Shown: one piece after another, positions 53,101-62,924 of the stretch
How the letters are laid out: each line of letters begins with the position of its first letter
Position numbering within the stretch: position 1 is the first letter of the stretch
Assembly (NCBI GenBank): GCA_964035015.1
Contig: OZ035998.1
Span: 37,760,559 to 37,824,558 of the forward strand
Direction of reading: 5' to 3'
Length of the DNA stretch: 64,000 nt
Source of the DNA: Corallium rubrum
Taxonomy: Eukaryota > Cnidaria > Anthozoa > Scleralcyonacea > Coralliidae
The notes under the pieces: generated by a model
Databases searched by the model: none
Seen by the model: the letters and a program-made list of their open reading frames with translations, nothing else
What the model was told of the DNA's origin: nothing
Program-made: the position numbers and the translations under genes

Positions 53101-55112
53101 ACAATGGAACGTCATACGAGAACAGCACGTGTTATATGTCCTCTCTCGTCGATGACACAAGTATCAAGTGTTGGGTGGGCGAGCATCGTGTCATCGCTCT
53201 GTTTGGCTTTGGGGGTCTATTCTGGTATAGTACCACCTCGCTAATATATGGCACCCAGTATGGTGAAGTAGATAGCCCGAACGTCGATATCGAATTCTCT
53301 CCAGTGTATAACACGATTGTTAATTTTCTCAAGGCTGTCATGGTTGGCGCAGTTGTGTTAGTTCAAGACTTTACAGTCGTAACGACTACTTTGTTTATAC
53401 TTGGTCTTCTTGCTATTTTCGTTACAATATTCTTCAAGCGGCTCGTTGGCTACGTGTCGTGTAATTCAGTTGTCATGAGCTACTTCCGCGTGGCATCATT
53501 CGTTGTCTTTATTTTTACCGTAATTGCTGCTTTTGTGGCCAAACGCTTGAACAACAAAGACTCGTACGTCCCCCTGTTTGTGTTCTTTGCAGGAGGTGGG
53601 AGCGCATTACTTATCGCTTTCGTTGCGTCGCTGCTGCGCAGAAGGGAGACGGCGACGGAGAAAGAGAGGAAGCTATTTCGACAAACACTCTTGACTCTTG
53701 AAAAACGATTGGGAAAAGAAGGAGCGCTAGTGAAGTCTTGGAAAGGTCAAAAACAGAAGTGGCGAAGACTTGTGCGACATGTTTACCAAGCTCAAGAACT
53801 GGACCGAAATGTCAGTCCGGAAATCTGGGAAAGAGTTTCACCTCCGGAGGCTAATGTCTATTCAGAAACGTACCCTCCTCCACCTCCAGTTCCTAAACGT
53901 TTACATGCACCAGATTTTAATCCCGGTCCACCTCGTGTAGGCCCACCTCCTACAACTGCGAAATATGTAGATGCCGAAGAACCATCCGTTCAAATAACCA
54001 TTAAAGACGATACTGGATCAGCTACTTTTGAAATTAGTGCATCGTCTTCAGTCGCCGACGAGGCAGCTAGTGCCAAGGTTGATGATTCGTTTTCAGGTGC
54101 TGACGAGACAGCTACTGGCAAGATTAATGCATCGTCGTCAGACACTAACGGAGCAACTACTGCTGAGGTTAATGAATCGACATTAGATGCTAATGAGCCA
54201 ACCACGTCCAGATTCGATACATTGATGTCAGACGCTGACCAGGCGATAGCACTCGACCAAAATCAAGAAATTTACGATGCCGATCAATTTTTGAATAAGG
54301 AAAAATGGCAAGTTGAACTGGAGGAAAATAATACGAATGAAACCATCACGATGGCTGACCTCCAATGCAATGGCAAAAACGTACTTCTGTTTTTTGAAGG
54401 ATTCGTTCATTTCCGTGCTTTCTCTTTTTCTTTTGTATCACAAATTCCTTTCTGGCGTGAAGCTGTGCGTGGAAGTAACTGGACGGGTTTGTTGCATTGT
54501 CTTCAAGTGCTGGAAAAAGCCTTGACAGGAAACTACGACAAACCCACCGAGTTGGACGTGCACTTGGCAGACAACAGTGTGCCCACTTGTGTTCTTGTTC
54601 CAGACCCTGACCAAGGAGTGCCGCCTTCATTTGTTCCTGAACCGCGTGACCCGGAAAGTATCAGAAATCAATCAGATAGCGAAAGAGAAAAGGCCTTACG
54701 CGACATTGAACTGCTATGTGGCGAAGAACCTACCTGGTTGGCTGTATTCGAAAAAGTACTTCCAACAATTCCTGTCATTCGTAGATGGAGGCTGGAGAAG
54801 GAATCCAACAGTTTTGAACTAGTCTTACGAAGGTCTTGCCAGGCGACTGTTGTTGACGTTGGTCCAAAGGGAATCAAGCTTGCAAAAGGAGCATCGATTG
54901 CTCTTCCGAAAAATGTCAAGGGCGTCCTAACAAACCAACGGCTGACATTTTCCAAACGCTTTGAGCCTGTTGGCAAGAAAGGTCCAATTTCTGTTACTGT
55001 GTCGGAAATCGAAATCGCGAGAGTCTCGCAAAAGGTTTATTTGTATTCGAATGGAAAGAAGATCAACGCTGAAAAAGCACTTGATTCCTTGAAATCTCTC
55101 AAGTGGAGCTGA
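50121..55112 (+). CDS. Large multipass membrane protein with tandem VD-P/WR-P membrane modules, unknown family
   Basis: Intact 1663-codon ORF, ATG at 50121, TGA at 55110. I do not recognise it. Residues about 10-460 hold nine tandem modules of 45-60 residues: a hydrophobic helix beginning around [LF]xVDxPC, a second hydrophobic stretch, then WRxP and a charged linker ending WExR. Examples are FLQLFVDIPCVF...LSWRLPFYI (179), FLLFVDLFCF...FSWRSPFLI (229) and FLLIFVDLPCIL...TLWRLPRFI (278). A 180-residue hydrophilic stretch with amphipathic parts follows. Two further modules (LLVYRGP at about 660, LLVYRAP at about 708) come next, then about nine or ten ordinary transmembrane helices (757-1172) with a Cys-rich loop (about 985-1020) bearing NGT and NST glycosylation sites. 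The C-terminal 490 residues are hydrophilic: basic, a YPPPPPVP segment (about 1250), five 15-residue acidic Ser/Thr repeats (1305-1379) and a C-terminal domain with no recognised fold. Channel, transporter or scaffold roles are all possible. Confidence 0.9.
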   Translation: MSEIVDCIAWIVRKTCWTFYVFCEFVFLRILDLFGLIFNVLACFTVIRLPCMIRQFRMMEKIAEWRYVGFVQLVIFVMDIPFILMGLTVIVFSFGLVSFRMTRDIKEKRIKCDYTHQNSSGIFYGGFKLRKLVATYFFKHMSGLLCIPLLLITLLSWRSLILVRKLRPHTYFDWEWRKEIVLQFLQLFVDIPCVFVAVFVVLSWRLPFYIRQVKKVQREERGWSIWRFVAFEHFFLLFVDLFCFMLFAITLFSWRSPFLIVEIRDNSHGQWEARWIVVQQFLLIFVDLPCILCFILVLITLWRLPRFIENFENDQWEIRRNCVYQAGMLVVDFACFLLFSVVVITIWRLYPLARDIRKYRKRAGLTDTETADTGNVSRPSSWKIRKAICKHFGLLLVDLPAIVVLVFIFLTVFRVPSLVSKLLQSGDFYAEFAMIVFIEAGKLLIDIVFLLFFVVLMILRPTASWVRLLEDEEHARYRHIRFFIKWIPDMIRETRTKLPVAMEEEFSSCLKERVPAVRARVRMSLVCRQCLKQWEWLHGKVVQNDAYPELAHLITSQMWYEKRRPYKMSRLYSCELLYLSKPVPTVHDETLLKHQREMVAYEDRVASAYRELENFAPLKVPLWSNKCGLLTRTRRETQKVLLGLPGGNIFLFLLILMNLLLVYRGPRLILDLYHRWYNRRSIILRSCKEYLLDALTFLRILIVLLLVYRAPALLLDIAIDVFQKQSWKAVRSTVERYPPAILEDFTSLLSKVFHWRSVRYLFTAILFGILIPADLLLTVLKLSLSKGVAIVIAGALFLAYLVFPFAFSFYFGEQLLNDGKSDEILFIIGGFCFSIVVVLALLILILLKNRSQGMVFSVAPKPYDYVRLNWANAHVIVFEILELLQLLALVFSINNIPMVGSDNLNTYANYLLFNFASFEVKLSLTVVGFLIWFIACGAPIIFEQILEEFPKGRCAANDGWRLLMVLFSNTLFVSVVEGLCGLVACTYTDNVCINNGTSYENSTCYMSSLVDDTSIKCWVGEHRVIALFGFGGLFWYSTTSLIYGTQYGEVDSPNVDIEFSPVYNTIVNFLKAVMVGAVVLVQDFTVVTTTLFILGLLAIFVTIFFKRLVGYVSCNSVVMSYFRVASFVVFIFTVIAAFVAKRLNNKDSYVPLFVFFAGGGSALLIAFVASLLRRRETATEKERKLFRQTLLTLEKRLGKEGALVKSWKGQKQKWRRLVRHVYQAQELDRNVSPEIWERVSPPEANVYSETYPPPPPVPKRLHAPDFNPGPPRVGPPPTTAKYVDAEEPSVQITIKDDTGSATFEISASSSVADEAASAKVDDSFSGADETATGKINASSSDTNGATTAEVNESTLDANEPTTSRFDTLMSDADQAIALDQNQEIYDADQFLNKEKWQVELEENNTNETITMADLQCNGKNVLLFFEGFVHFRAFSFSFVSQIPFWREAVRGSNWTGLLHCLQVLEKALTGNYDKPTELDVHLADNSVPTCVLVPDPDQGVPPSFVPEPRDPESIRNQSDSEREKALRDIELLCGEEPTWLAVFEKVLPTIPVIRRWRLEKESNSFELVLRRSCQATVVDVGPKGIKLAKGASIALPKNVKGVLTNQRLTFSKRFEPVGKKGPISVTVSEIEIARVSQKVYLYSNGKKINAEKALDSLKSLKWS
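54033..54257 (+). repeat. Five 45-bp coding repeats (15 residues each)
   Basis: Units ISASSSVADEAASAK, VDDSFSGADETATGK, INASSSDTNGATTAE, VNESTLDANEPTTSR and FDTLMSDADQAIALD line up without gaps. They are rich in Ser, Thr, Asp, Glu and Ala, and probably form a flexible tail segment of the large membrane protein. Confidence 0.8.
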
Positions 55113-55619
55113 ATTCTTACAAACTTAAATATTCCTTAAAATATGCACTTCAAAAAGTCACCGAACCTCAAAAAGTATCATTTTGAGTGAATAACTTTGT
55201 CAATTTTTTTCGACACAGAGTGCATGGATCACTGTTGTTCAAATTTACCCGGCCAAGGCGATTGGTAACGATCGAAGGATGGTTGAGAATTTTTAACCTT
55301 TTAATTTAATGTACAGATTTTTGAGAGGTCTCCATTTCACGAGTTAAACTGCAGTCTGACGTTGGACAGAGTATAATGAATAAGTTGCCAAATGGCAACA
55401 GCAGCTAGTAAAGGGCTGATATGAAACAATGCTGAGGCGCTGGCCGCCCGTATGCAGGGGCGGATTTACGGGGGTGGGTGGATTGGGTCTCACCCCGTGG
55501 ACTAGATACAATAAGGTGAATTTTGATTTTCTTTTGATGATCTGTGATAATACGTTGTCAGCTTATATCCGTAGGAATACCGATTATAATAGCATGTGTT
55601 GTTTAAGAAATAGAAAACA
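55113..55619. other. 3' flank of the membrane-protein gene
   Basis: Probable 3' UTR. No exact AATAAA close to the stop. CAGGGGCGGATTTACGGGGG at 55454 looks like a hAT-type end without a found partner. Confidence 0.4.
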
Positions 55620-55790
55620 TTTTCCGTGTTTCCATAGAGTTATAGAAACACGAGTGGAAGTTTGGGAGAACGAGAAATTATAGTGGGAACACGAGCCCGC
55701 AGGGCGAGTATTTCCACGCTGTTTCGAGTTCTCCCAAACTTCCACAAGTGTTTCTATAACTGTATGGGAACACGGATTCTATTTCCTTTA
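55620..55790. mobile_element. Foldback repeat
   Basis: GTGTTTCCATAGAGTTATAG...GGAAGTTTGGGAGAAC is mirrored by GTTCTCCCAAACTTCCAC...CTATAACTGTATGGGAACAC. Confidence 0.8.
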
Positions 55791-55935
55791 TAAAATAACC
55801 TGTCGAAAATAGGTATAGAACGTAAAAATAATCACTGCATCAAAGTGTAAATTCTCCTTACTCTTCATAATGGCGTATAATGGCGTATCCTACACCGTAA
55901 TGATGGCGTATTGAATGGCGTGGACCTTGCCGTGT

Positions 55936-56276
55936 TTCCATAAAGCATAGTCAATCGAGATGTGGTCTGGAAACTCGGCAAACTTCAAAGCGCCTATAAT
56001 GAGCTGTGATTTTATGTTGAACCGTACCTTACACCGTGCACATCCTTTGTTTTAGGTTTATTAATATTTAAATAGCACGGTTGAGTGATTAAACTGAGAC
56101 ATTGCTATTGGACAATTCGTTCATTATTCTAGAATACAATGTGTTCAGTGACCGTGCACCGTGCACAATAATGCATGAAGGCGAACAAAAAGCTAGACCA
56201 AAGACTTTAGCTGAGTTTCCAGACCATATCTCGATTGACTATGCATAAAGTTATAGAAACATGGCTTTCAACCAAT
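55936..56276. mobile_element. Inverted-repeat element
   Basis: GCATAGTCAATCGAGATGTG...GGAAACTC is mirrored by GAGTTTCCAGACCATATCTC...GACTATGC. The interior repeats CACCGTGCAC-type blocks. Confidence 0.75.
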
Positions 56277-56459
56277 CGCCGCGCTTGTTTTCAAAATGTT
56301 ATTTTATAAAGTAATTTTTAAATTAATTGTACATGTAAGAACCTATCGAATTAAAACATACAGCCTGAAATCGTTCAGCTTGAAGAATGAAACAGGTTTT
56401 TATTTGCAAGAATCAGTTAAAATGCGTAAAAAGCAATAGACAGTTACGAGGGAGACAAT

Positions 56460-56905
56460 TAGTTTTGTTATATGTCAAAGTCTGTTTTTCTAACTCTCTG
56501 ATTGGGCGAGAGGTCCTCGCGTGATGATGTTTCCCCTGTAACCCATGGCAGCGGGCAACATTATATTTATTTTTCCTATAGGGGAAAACTAAGGGAAAAT
56601 ATCAAAACCGGGAGTAGATGGTCAGGTTCAGTTTGTCTTTGTTTTTTTTTCAGTTTTCTTCATTTAAAACAATTTCTGAAAGTTTTGCTCTACATTTTTG
56701 TTGTCATATAACAAAACACTTATTTACTGGTACGTACCTCAGGAAAACAGTGTGTTTTGTGGCCCTCGACCGCTCGTTGTTGCCCTCGGCTTCGCCTGGG
56801 GAAACAACGGCGGTCTTGGGGCCACAAAACACACTGTTTCCCTCAGTGCCAGACTCGAGGGAAAACAAAACTAAATTTTCCCGAGGGATCAGACATTAAG
56901 TGCTT
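56460..56905. mobile_element. Larger copy of the GTTTCCCTCGGG / GACATTAAGTGCTTTGTTATAT family
   Basis: TAGTTTTGTTATATGTCAAA at left and AGACATTAAGTGCTTTGTTA at right. The interior shares blocks with 5872-6013 and 33900-34045. No transposase. Confidence 0.65.
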
Positions 56906-57935
56906 TGTTATATAGTTAGGTTTTCGTTGGGTTTTTGCTAGGTTTACTTTCATGATGGCCACCACTTTAAAGTGCCTATGTCATCCTCAGGGACTTTACA
57001 TAGTTATACTAATTGGAACATTCTGAGAAGACTTGTAATATATCTTCTCAGGCGAAAATTTCATCTTCATGGACTTTTTCGCTGTTAAAGTTGGCGATTT
57101 TGACGTTAGCCCCGGGAACAAAAAAACTGGGAAACGGATTTCAGACCGAAACCGTTTATATAGCGAACACGAGGCAGCTGAATAATCTCTGCTTTTTGCA
57201 CCGTATTACTGTTTAAATTCGTTCGAAAGTTCATCGAAATATAGTTCACACTGTCCTCTAGCGCTACTGATCCAGATAACAGCCAAAAGGTTTTATCTGA
57301 CAACCAAAATGTGTTCCAGTACATGTCTTATAATTTCAACATATATAGTTTGATTTACAATTGCCTCTACTGTTTTGTACATCAGTTTTATAATTCCAGT
57401 AGCAGTTGTGTTCTTCCCCGAGGAGGAAGTGGGCACTGGACCGCACCCATCTTGAATACCTTTTTGACTGTCAACAAGCACTTTTCATTTAAAAATATAA
57501 GAATCCTAGGCCTGATTTCTCATCACTATTCACCACATATATGAGAACTTTTTCAGGATAATTTGAGAAAATGGTGGTTCTTACACGCGGGTTTCTACTG
57601 TGTTGTGGTATTTTAATTTATAATATAATATTGGAAATGTATAAATTACTTCAAAATCATTAATGATTCATAATAAGGAAAACACAGGAAATCAGTACCA
57701 TGTCAGTTTTTATAACTGATTAAAAATTCTCAAGATTTATTTACATAAACGTTAGCTTGAATTTTCCCTATTTAGAAAACGATTTTCAAAATTACTACAC
57801 CAATGAACTTACCAAATTAGTCGTTTTTGAAGCTATTCAAAACATTCGAAGTACGTGATTTATCGTAAAACACGAAGCGATAAATGTATAATTTAAATTG
57901 ATGTGTTATAACATATATTAAAATAGAACCGTGAA
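56906..57935. other. Intergenic, TTAA-family left end only
   Basis: At 56969, TTTAAAGTGCCTATGTCATC matches the left end of the TTAA family and continues with CAGGCGAAAATTTCATCTTC as in 34816-35148. No right end was located. The rest is unrecognised. Confidence 0.5.
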
Positions 57936-57939
57936 AACA

Positions 57940-58135
57940 GAAAAATTAGTATAGGTAATTCCATGGGGCCGAGGAAAATTAACGTTTAATGCCTTTAATT
58001 TCACGAGTGTTTTCAAAATTTTACAAAATTGCCCCGAGTCAAGAAGCGACGAGGGTAATTTGTAAGATTTTGAAAACGCGAGTGAAATTAAACCTTAATT
58101 TTCGTACGAGAACTCGTGCGACTAGCTAGGTGTTA
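57940..58135. mobile_element. Foldback repeat
   Basis: GAGGAAAATTAACGTTTAAT...TTTCACGAGTGTTTTCAAAA is mirrored by TTTTGAAAACGCGAGTGAAA...TTAATTTTCG. Confidence 0.7.
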
Positions 58136-58639
58136 TCTAGCGGGCAAAATTTTTCAATAGCTATGTTATGTCCAGAAAATATCGAAGTACATGTACCTTA
58201 TATATTTTCTAGTGTATTCATTTTCACTAATAGTTTACACTCCTTCAATAGTTTAAATTAGTCAAATTTAAGGTAAACAAAAAAGCACTTTCAGACCGAA
58301 AAACTTTGCTGATTTGTTGGGGGGAAACGTCAGTCCGCTGAGGTTCACTGTCGCTAAGTAACAAAGCGACCAATCACATGCAAGTACTGTTGATAAAGGA
58401 ACCAATCAAGTGCAAGTAATTTTGCCCTGAATTACAGAAAATGTCCTCTTCATTAGCCAATCATATTCAAGTAATTTTGCCCTGTATATTAAAAGCGAAA
58501 TGACTTGCATTTGGTAACGAAGATTGGGAGGCAGGTGCGTTTGTTACCCTGGATATAACCACAATGCATGGCGAGTTTAAAACCTTTCAAACACTTACGA
58601 AACCTGATCTAGGTGTCTGTTTAAGAGGAATATTTTAAG

Positions 58640-59250
58640 AGAGAAAAATTCTCTTTCCAATATTGTTATGTGTGCAATGCGCATGCGCCAATGTTATCCC
58701 ACAATTTAAAGTCAATAAATTTGACATAAATACTTTAAAATTAACGTTCAAAATTAAGACCGTACTTTTTAGGATCATTTCTATAGTACGTGTCCCGTCT
58801 TTGTTCTCTAACAAAGACAACATTCGCAACCACGATGATGAGTTGTAGTGCTTTCTTCTGAGCGGGAAGCGGATTACTAATGTTGCCTTTACGGTAATAA
58901 TTTAGTAATCATTGATGACCGTTCCCTTTCGTTCTTCGGAAGGATAGGGAGGAAGAAAGCCCATTCTGAGTGGTTCTTCTTCAACTAATTAAAATAAGTA
59001 TAGGTTATTTAGAAGCCATGAGGGGATATGTGATTTATTTACCGTGACGCACGCTAATCCTGAGGTGAATAAACACATATCCCCGAGGATAACGTACTTA
59101 ATTTTCACACGGGCGAGGTTGACAGAAGTCACAATAGAAAAAAAAACCATTGAAGGGAATATTAGAGGGGGATATTAATCGATTGTTTTGCCATTGTTAT
59201 CAGGGGTTATTGAATATATTCCCCGAAAAGAATAAAAGAAACATGTGAAA
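58640..59250 (+). repeat. Duplicated segment, copy 1
   Basis: Matches 61930-62590 in the same order (ACCGTACTTTTTAGGATCAT..., the palindrome with GGGGATATGTGATTTATT, then GAATATATTCCCC). Part of it (58735-58985) is also inverted at 61440-61690. No recognised ORF. Confidence 0.75.
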
Positions 59251-59301
59251 ATTAATAAATGATATATATAGCCCTGTCTAACGAGTAAAGTTAAGGTGTT
59301 A

Positions 59302-59440
59302 AGGCCCATTTCCACTCAGGAGAATTTTCCTTGGACAGGAAATTTTCTTTTGTCTCAAACTCATTAGTTCTGCCCAAGAGCTCACAAGACAAAGGGAAAT
59401 TTCCTGTCCAAGGAAAATTCTCCTGAGTGGAAATGGGCCT
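59302..59440. mobile_element. 139-bp near-perfect hairpin MITE with TTA duplication
   Basis: AGGCCCATTTCCACTCAGGA... and its complement. TTA at 59299-59301 and 59441-59443. PIF/Harbinger-like. Confidence 0.85.
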
Positions 59441-59443
59441 TTA

Positions 59444-59575
59444 CTCCGGGTGGCGAACCATACCGGACAAGTAGAGAAAATTCTACTTGGTTTGGCTGGC
59501 ATTCGAACCCGCGACCATCGGCCTTTACCAGTCCAATGCTCTAACAAATTATTCTCCACCCGAGTTCACTACGTC
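59444..59575 (-). mobile_element. tRNA-derived SINE fragment
   Basis: Minus strand carries GTTAGAGCATTGGACTGGTA, a B box GGTTCGAATGCC, then TAGAATTTTCTCTACTTGTC and CGGTATGGTTCG, the body shared with 60338, 62590 and 63690. Confidence 0.75.
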
Positions 59576-59599
59576 AAACAGAGAACACTACTGCCGAAA

Positions 59600-59765
59600 C
59601 AGAGAACGTAGGAGTCTAACGTTCCGAGCGAAGGCCCTTCGTCAGAGAGAAAGGGCCTTCGCTCGAAACGTTAGACTCCTACGTTCTCTTTTTCGGCAGT
59701 ATGTCTAACCTTACTATATTTCGATTGTTGTGTCTACACTGCCTACGCAGCACGCTACTTTTATT
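59600..59765. mobile_element. Palindromic repeat with hammerhead-like motifs and Penelope-type tail
   Basis: GAACGTAGGAGTCTAACG...CGAAGGCCCTTCGTCAGAGA facing AAGGGCCTTCGCTCGAAACG...GTTAGACTCC, then CGGCAGTAT and the CTACGCAGCACGCTACTTTT tail seen at 20870 and 21195. The plus-strand core has lost CTGACGA; the minus-strand copy keeps it. Confidence 0.6.
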
Positions 59766-59779
59766 ACACTATTGAGGAA

Positions 59780-60260
59780 CTAGTCTGTTTCGAAATATCC
59801 AGTGAAGTAGCGTGAGGGTGGCTTAGCAATTCCAAGAAAAGAATGGTGTAGGTCTTCAGGTCGTTGACAGAACGGGCATTGGATGTTGAAGTTCTTCATG
59901 TTCCATTTCTGCATGTGTTGTTTTGTCAAAAGAACGTTGTGTGCTAGTTTCCTATTAGCGTTTCTTTTTCTTTGTTTGTGTTCATGGTTGTCCATATGTC
60001 GGTACACAGTGTTTCGAAAGGCTTCTTCAGTTATCTAATTGCCACTGCTCGATGGCTTCTGGTGCTTCCTGTTTAGGGTGCCGTAGATCTGTTTTGTTGT
60101 TATCTTCTGTGTCCAGTTGTTGATTTTGTTGCTGTGTGTCTTGGCGTAGTTTGCAATGTTTGCGTATCTCAGATTGTCCCGTTGAAACCCCCAATCGGGT
60201 TTTATTGCATGTAACCCAGATATGGCTCTAGTCCTTGTCCGTGATTTCCTGTAACCTAAA
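59780..60260 (-). pseudogene. Broken C-terminal part of a LINE-type polyprotein
   Basis: Minus strand, two frames: first AISGLHAIKPDWGFQRDNLR and NNWTQKITTKQIYGTLNRKH, then after a frameshift RNANRKLAHNVLLTKQHMQK and NIQCPFCQRPEDLHHSFLGI. The CPFC...H-H pattern after a basic region resembles the C-terminal zinc knuckle of non-LTR polymerases. No catalytic motif is in the fragment, so assignment is tentative. Confidence 0.45.
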
Positions 60261-60337
60261 ATGGAATTAAAGTAAATTAGATATAAAAAACAACAAAAAA
60301 AACCCCAAACTATCATTCGACCTTCATCTCTCAACAT

Positions 60338-60780
60338 GACCCGTAGCTCAGTTGGTAGAGCATCGGACTAGTAAACCGAAGGTCGCGGGTTCGAATCCCA
60401 GCCAGGCCAAACAGAGTTTTCTCTACTTGTTCGGTATGGTTCGTCACTCGGAGTAACACATTATTATTCTCCGCCGGAGTTCACTGTCCCACAATAATCA
60501 TTCGACAGTAAAGTTAATTTAAACAACATTGTCCGTTCTGTCTCCTTCGCAGTGACTCCTGTTATAAACCTCAATTCAAAACCGTTAGTTAAGAAACTGA
60601 ACGGAGGCGTGATTGAGGGGGGAAGGGAGAGACGAAGCCTTGCCAGGAGCCACACCCAAAGTAACGTGTACGTGGGCACAGATGTTCCACATTTCGAGTG
60701 CTTGTGCCAGAAATCGGCATGTGAATCTGGCTTTGCTGGATGTTGTCTTTTTATGAGTGATCCTGCATAGACAGATTAAA
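60338..60780 (+). mobile_element. tRNA-derived SINE, near full length
   Basis: Head CCGTAGCTCAGTTGGTAGAG with a box B GGTTCGAATCCC. The anticodon loop would be CTAGTAA (AGT). The acceptor strands do not pair, so it is not a functional tRNA gene. The body has TTTTCTCTACTTGTTCGGTA and GGAGTTCACTGTCCCA. A second copy runs off the right edge. Confidence 0.8.
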
Positions 60781-61439
60781 AATGTTGTAGAGTGCAACTT
60801 TCTCACATGTTTTTATACTTGATTTTTCTAAAAAATGGTGTTTCTGATTTTTGTCAGTTAGCTATTTGTTGATACGCAAAATCATATTTTAAGTATTTAT
60901 TTAGTTTTGTAAATGTTCTTGGTTTGTGTTTCAAAGCAACCGTCCGTTGAGACCCCCCTAACCATTAGCTCTAACCATTGAGCTACAAGGACTCGCTCAC
61001 ATGGTTTGAACGTAGGTTGAGTTCGACATGTAACATATACTGCTATTGCATTTGTGTATGGTAATATATGTGAATGTCGTTTGGTCGTATGTAATGTCGT
61101 CGTAAATAATGTCTACGAAAATAGCCGTCGCATTTTATTGCATATATTAAAATATTCTATAAATATCCCATGGGTTCGATTCTGGGTTAGTGTAGTAAAA
61201 CTTTTCATAATATTCTTTCTTTTCTTTTAGAGTTCCTAGAATGCAGTATCATATTTTCTTTGGGTTTTTTTCTCGGAAAAATACGCTAAAAGTATACCTT
61301 CTTGATGCTAAAAACATTAAATTAAGAAACCCCGAAAATTAACACTGACAGTTTTGACTGACGATTTTGGTTTCTAAGGGGACGATGCATTCAACTTTGA
61401 ATGAACGTCCACAATCAGTTAAATAATTTTGGATTAAAA
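60781..61439. other. Intergenic, small tRNA-like fragment
   Basis: 60950-61000 on the minus strand carries TTGTAGCTCAATGGTTAGAG, a box A-type SINE head fragment. The rest is A+T-rich and unrecognised. Confidence 0.5.
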
Positions 61440-61700
61440 GAACCACTCAGAATGTACTTTTTTCCTCCCTATCCTTCCGAAGAACGAAAGGGAACGGTCA
61501 TCAATGATTACTAAATTATTACCGTAAAGGCAACAGTAGTAATCTGCTTCCCGCTCAGAAGAAAGCACTACAACTCATCATCGTGGATGCGAATGTTGTC
61601 TTTGTTAGAGAACAAAGACGGGACACGTACTATAGAAATGATCCTAAAAAGTACGGTCTTAATTTTGAGATTTAATTTTAGAATATTTATGTCAACTTTA
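61440..61700 (-). repeat. Duplicated segment, inverted partial copy
   Basis: Reverse complement of 58735-58985 with few differences (CATTCTGAGTGGTTCTT... through AAGACCGTACTTTTT). Confidence 0.8.
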
Positions 61701-61929
61701 TTCATTTTAAATTGTGGGATAATGCAACAACGTTTTATGAAAATCTTCTGCTTCTTATATATCTAAACAATTAATTTTTGAAAATTTTTATGGCAATTGT
61801 AAGGTTTCAAATGCTTCTCGACAATATCATGGTCAGCTTTAAGAAAAATTTGATTTTAAGGAATTTAAAGAGTGAAGATTTTCTAAACAAATTTTCATTA
61901 TCCCACAATTTAGAAGAACTAAAGTTGAC

Positions 61930-62590
61930 ATATAAATATTCTAAAATTAAATTTCAAAATTAAGACCGTACTTTTTAGGATCATTTCTATAGTACGTGTC
62001 CCGTCTTTGTTCTCTAACAAAGGCAACATTCGCAACCACGATGATGAGTCGTAGTGCTTTCTTCTGACCGGGAAGCAGATTACTAATGTTGCCTTTTGCG
62101 GTAATAATTTAGTAATCATTGATGACCTTTCGTTCTTCGGAAGGATAGGGAGGAAGAAAGCATATTCTGAGTGGTTCTTCTCCAACTAATTAAAATATTA
62201 AATGATAGCCCCTGTCTAACGAGTAAACCAGGTTAATAATAAGTATAGGTTATTTTGAGGCCACGAGGGGATATGTGATTTATTCACCGAGGGCGAATCC
62301 CGAGGTGAATAAACACATATCCCCGAGGGGCCTCAAAATAACGTACTTATTTTTCACATGGCGCGAGGTTGACAGGATTTCATTAGATAAGAAGTGGTGC
62401 GGGGGATATTAGACGGGAAGATTAGATGACTAGATGAGAATATCATAGCGATCGAGGAATGGTAGAGGGGAATATTAGAGCCTTAGAGGGGAATATTAGA
62501 GGGTAATATTAACCTATTGTTTTGCCAGGGGCTATTGAATATATTCCCCTAAAAGAACAAAGGAAACTGAGGCATGTGAAAAATAAGGTA
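61930..62590 (+). repeat. Duplicated segment, copy 2
   Basis: Direct copy of 58640-59250, including its palindrome GAGGGGATATGTGATTTATT / AATAAACACATATCCCC. Contains a GGGGAATATTAGAG short tandem not expanded in copy 1. Confidence 0.75.
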
Positions 62591-62700
62591 TTACTCCGAG
62601 TGACGAACCATACCGGACAAGTAGAGAAAACTCTACTTGGCCCGGCTGGGATTCGAACCTTCGGTTTACTAGTCCGATGGTTAAAACAAGGTCGTGAGTT
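62591..62700 (-). mobile_element. tRNA-derived SINE fragment
   Basis: Minus strand: AACCATCGGACTAGTAAACC, GGTTCGAATCCCAGCCGGG, then AGAGTTTTCTCTACTTGTCC. Same family as 60338. Confidence 0.8.
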
Positions 62701-62720
62701 CGAGCAGTGGCTTCGCTCGT

Positions 62721-62749
<29 letters not shown>
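62721..62749 (+). repeat. Poly-G run, 29 bases
   Basis: Uninterrupted G homopolymer followed by ACGTGTCCCCC. Longest of several G runs in the window. Confidence 0.95.
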
Positions 62750-62751
<2 letters not shown>

Positions 62752-62924
62752 GTGTCCCCCCAGTTCTCTTCAAGACCAATTTTGAGATTCTTCCAAATCC
62801 GGTGAGAAACGTTGGGGGGCGGGGGTATGCAATGACTCCAAGTGCTCAGCTCACACCGCTAGCTGGACAAGTAGTTTACAAGTGTGTGAGTGTGTTTTTC
62901 ATATCTTTTCTTGCGTTAGTTCAC

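Noticed and set aside
54359..54460. Possible retained intron within the large ORF (hydrophobic, Phe-rich stretch near residue 1420)
   Set aside because: No good GT...AG pair brackets it and the reading frame is open throughout.
60338..60412. Functional tRNA-Thr(AGT) gene
   Set aside because: The acceptor strands do not pair and the element continues into a SINE body repeated at 59444, 62591 and 63690.
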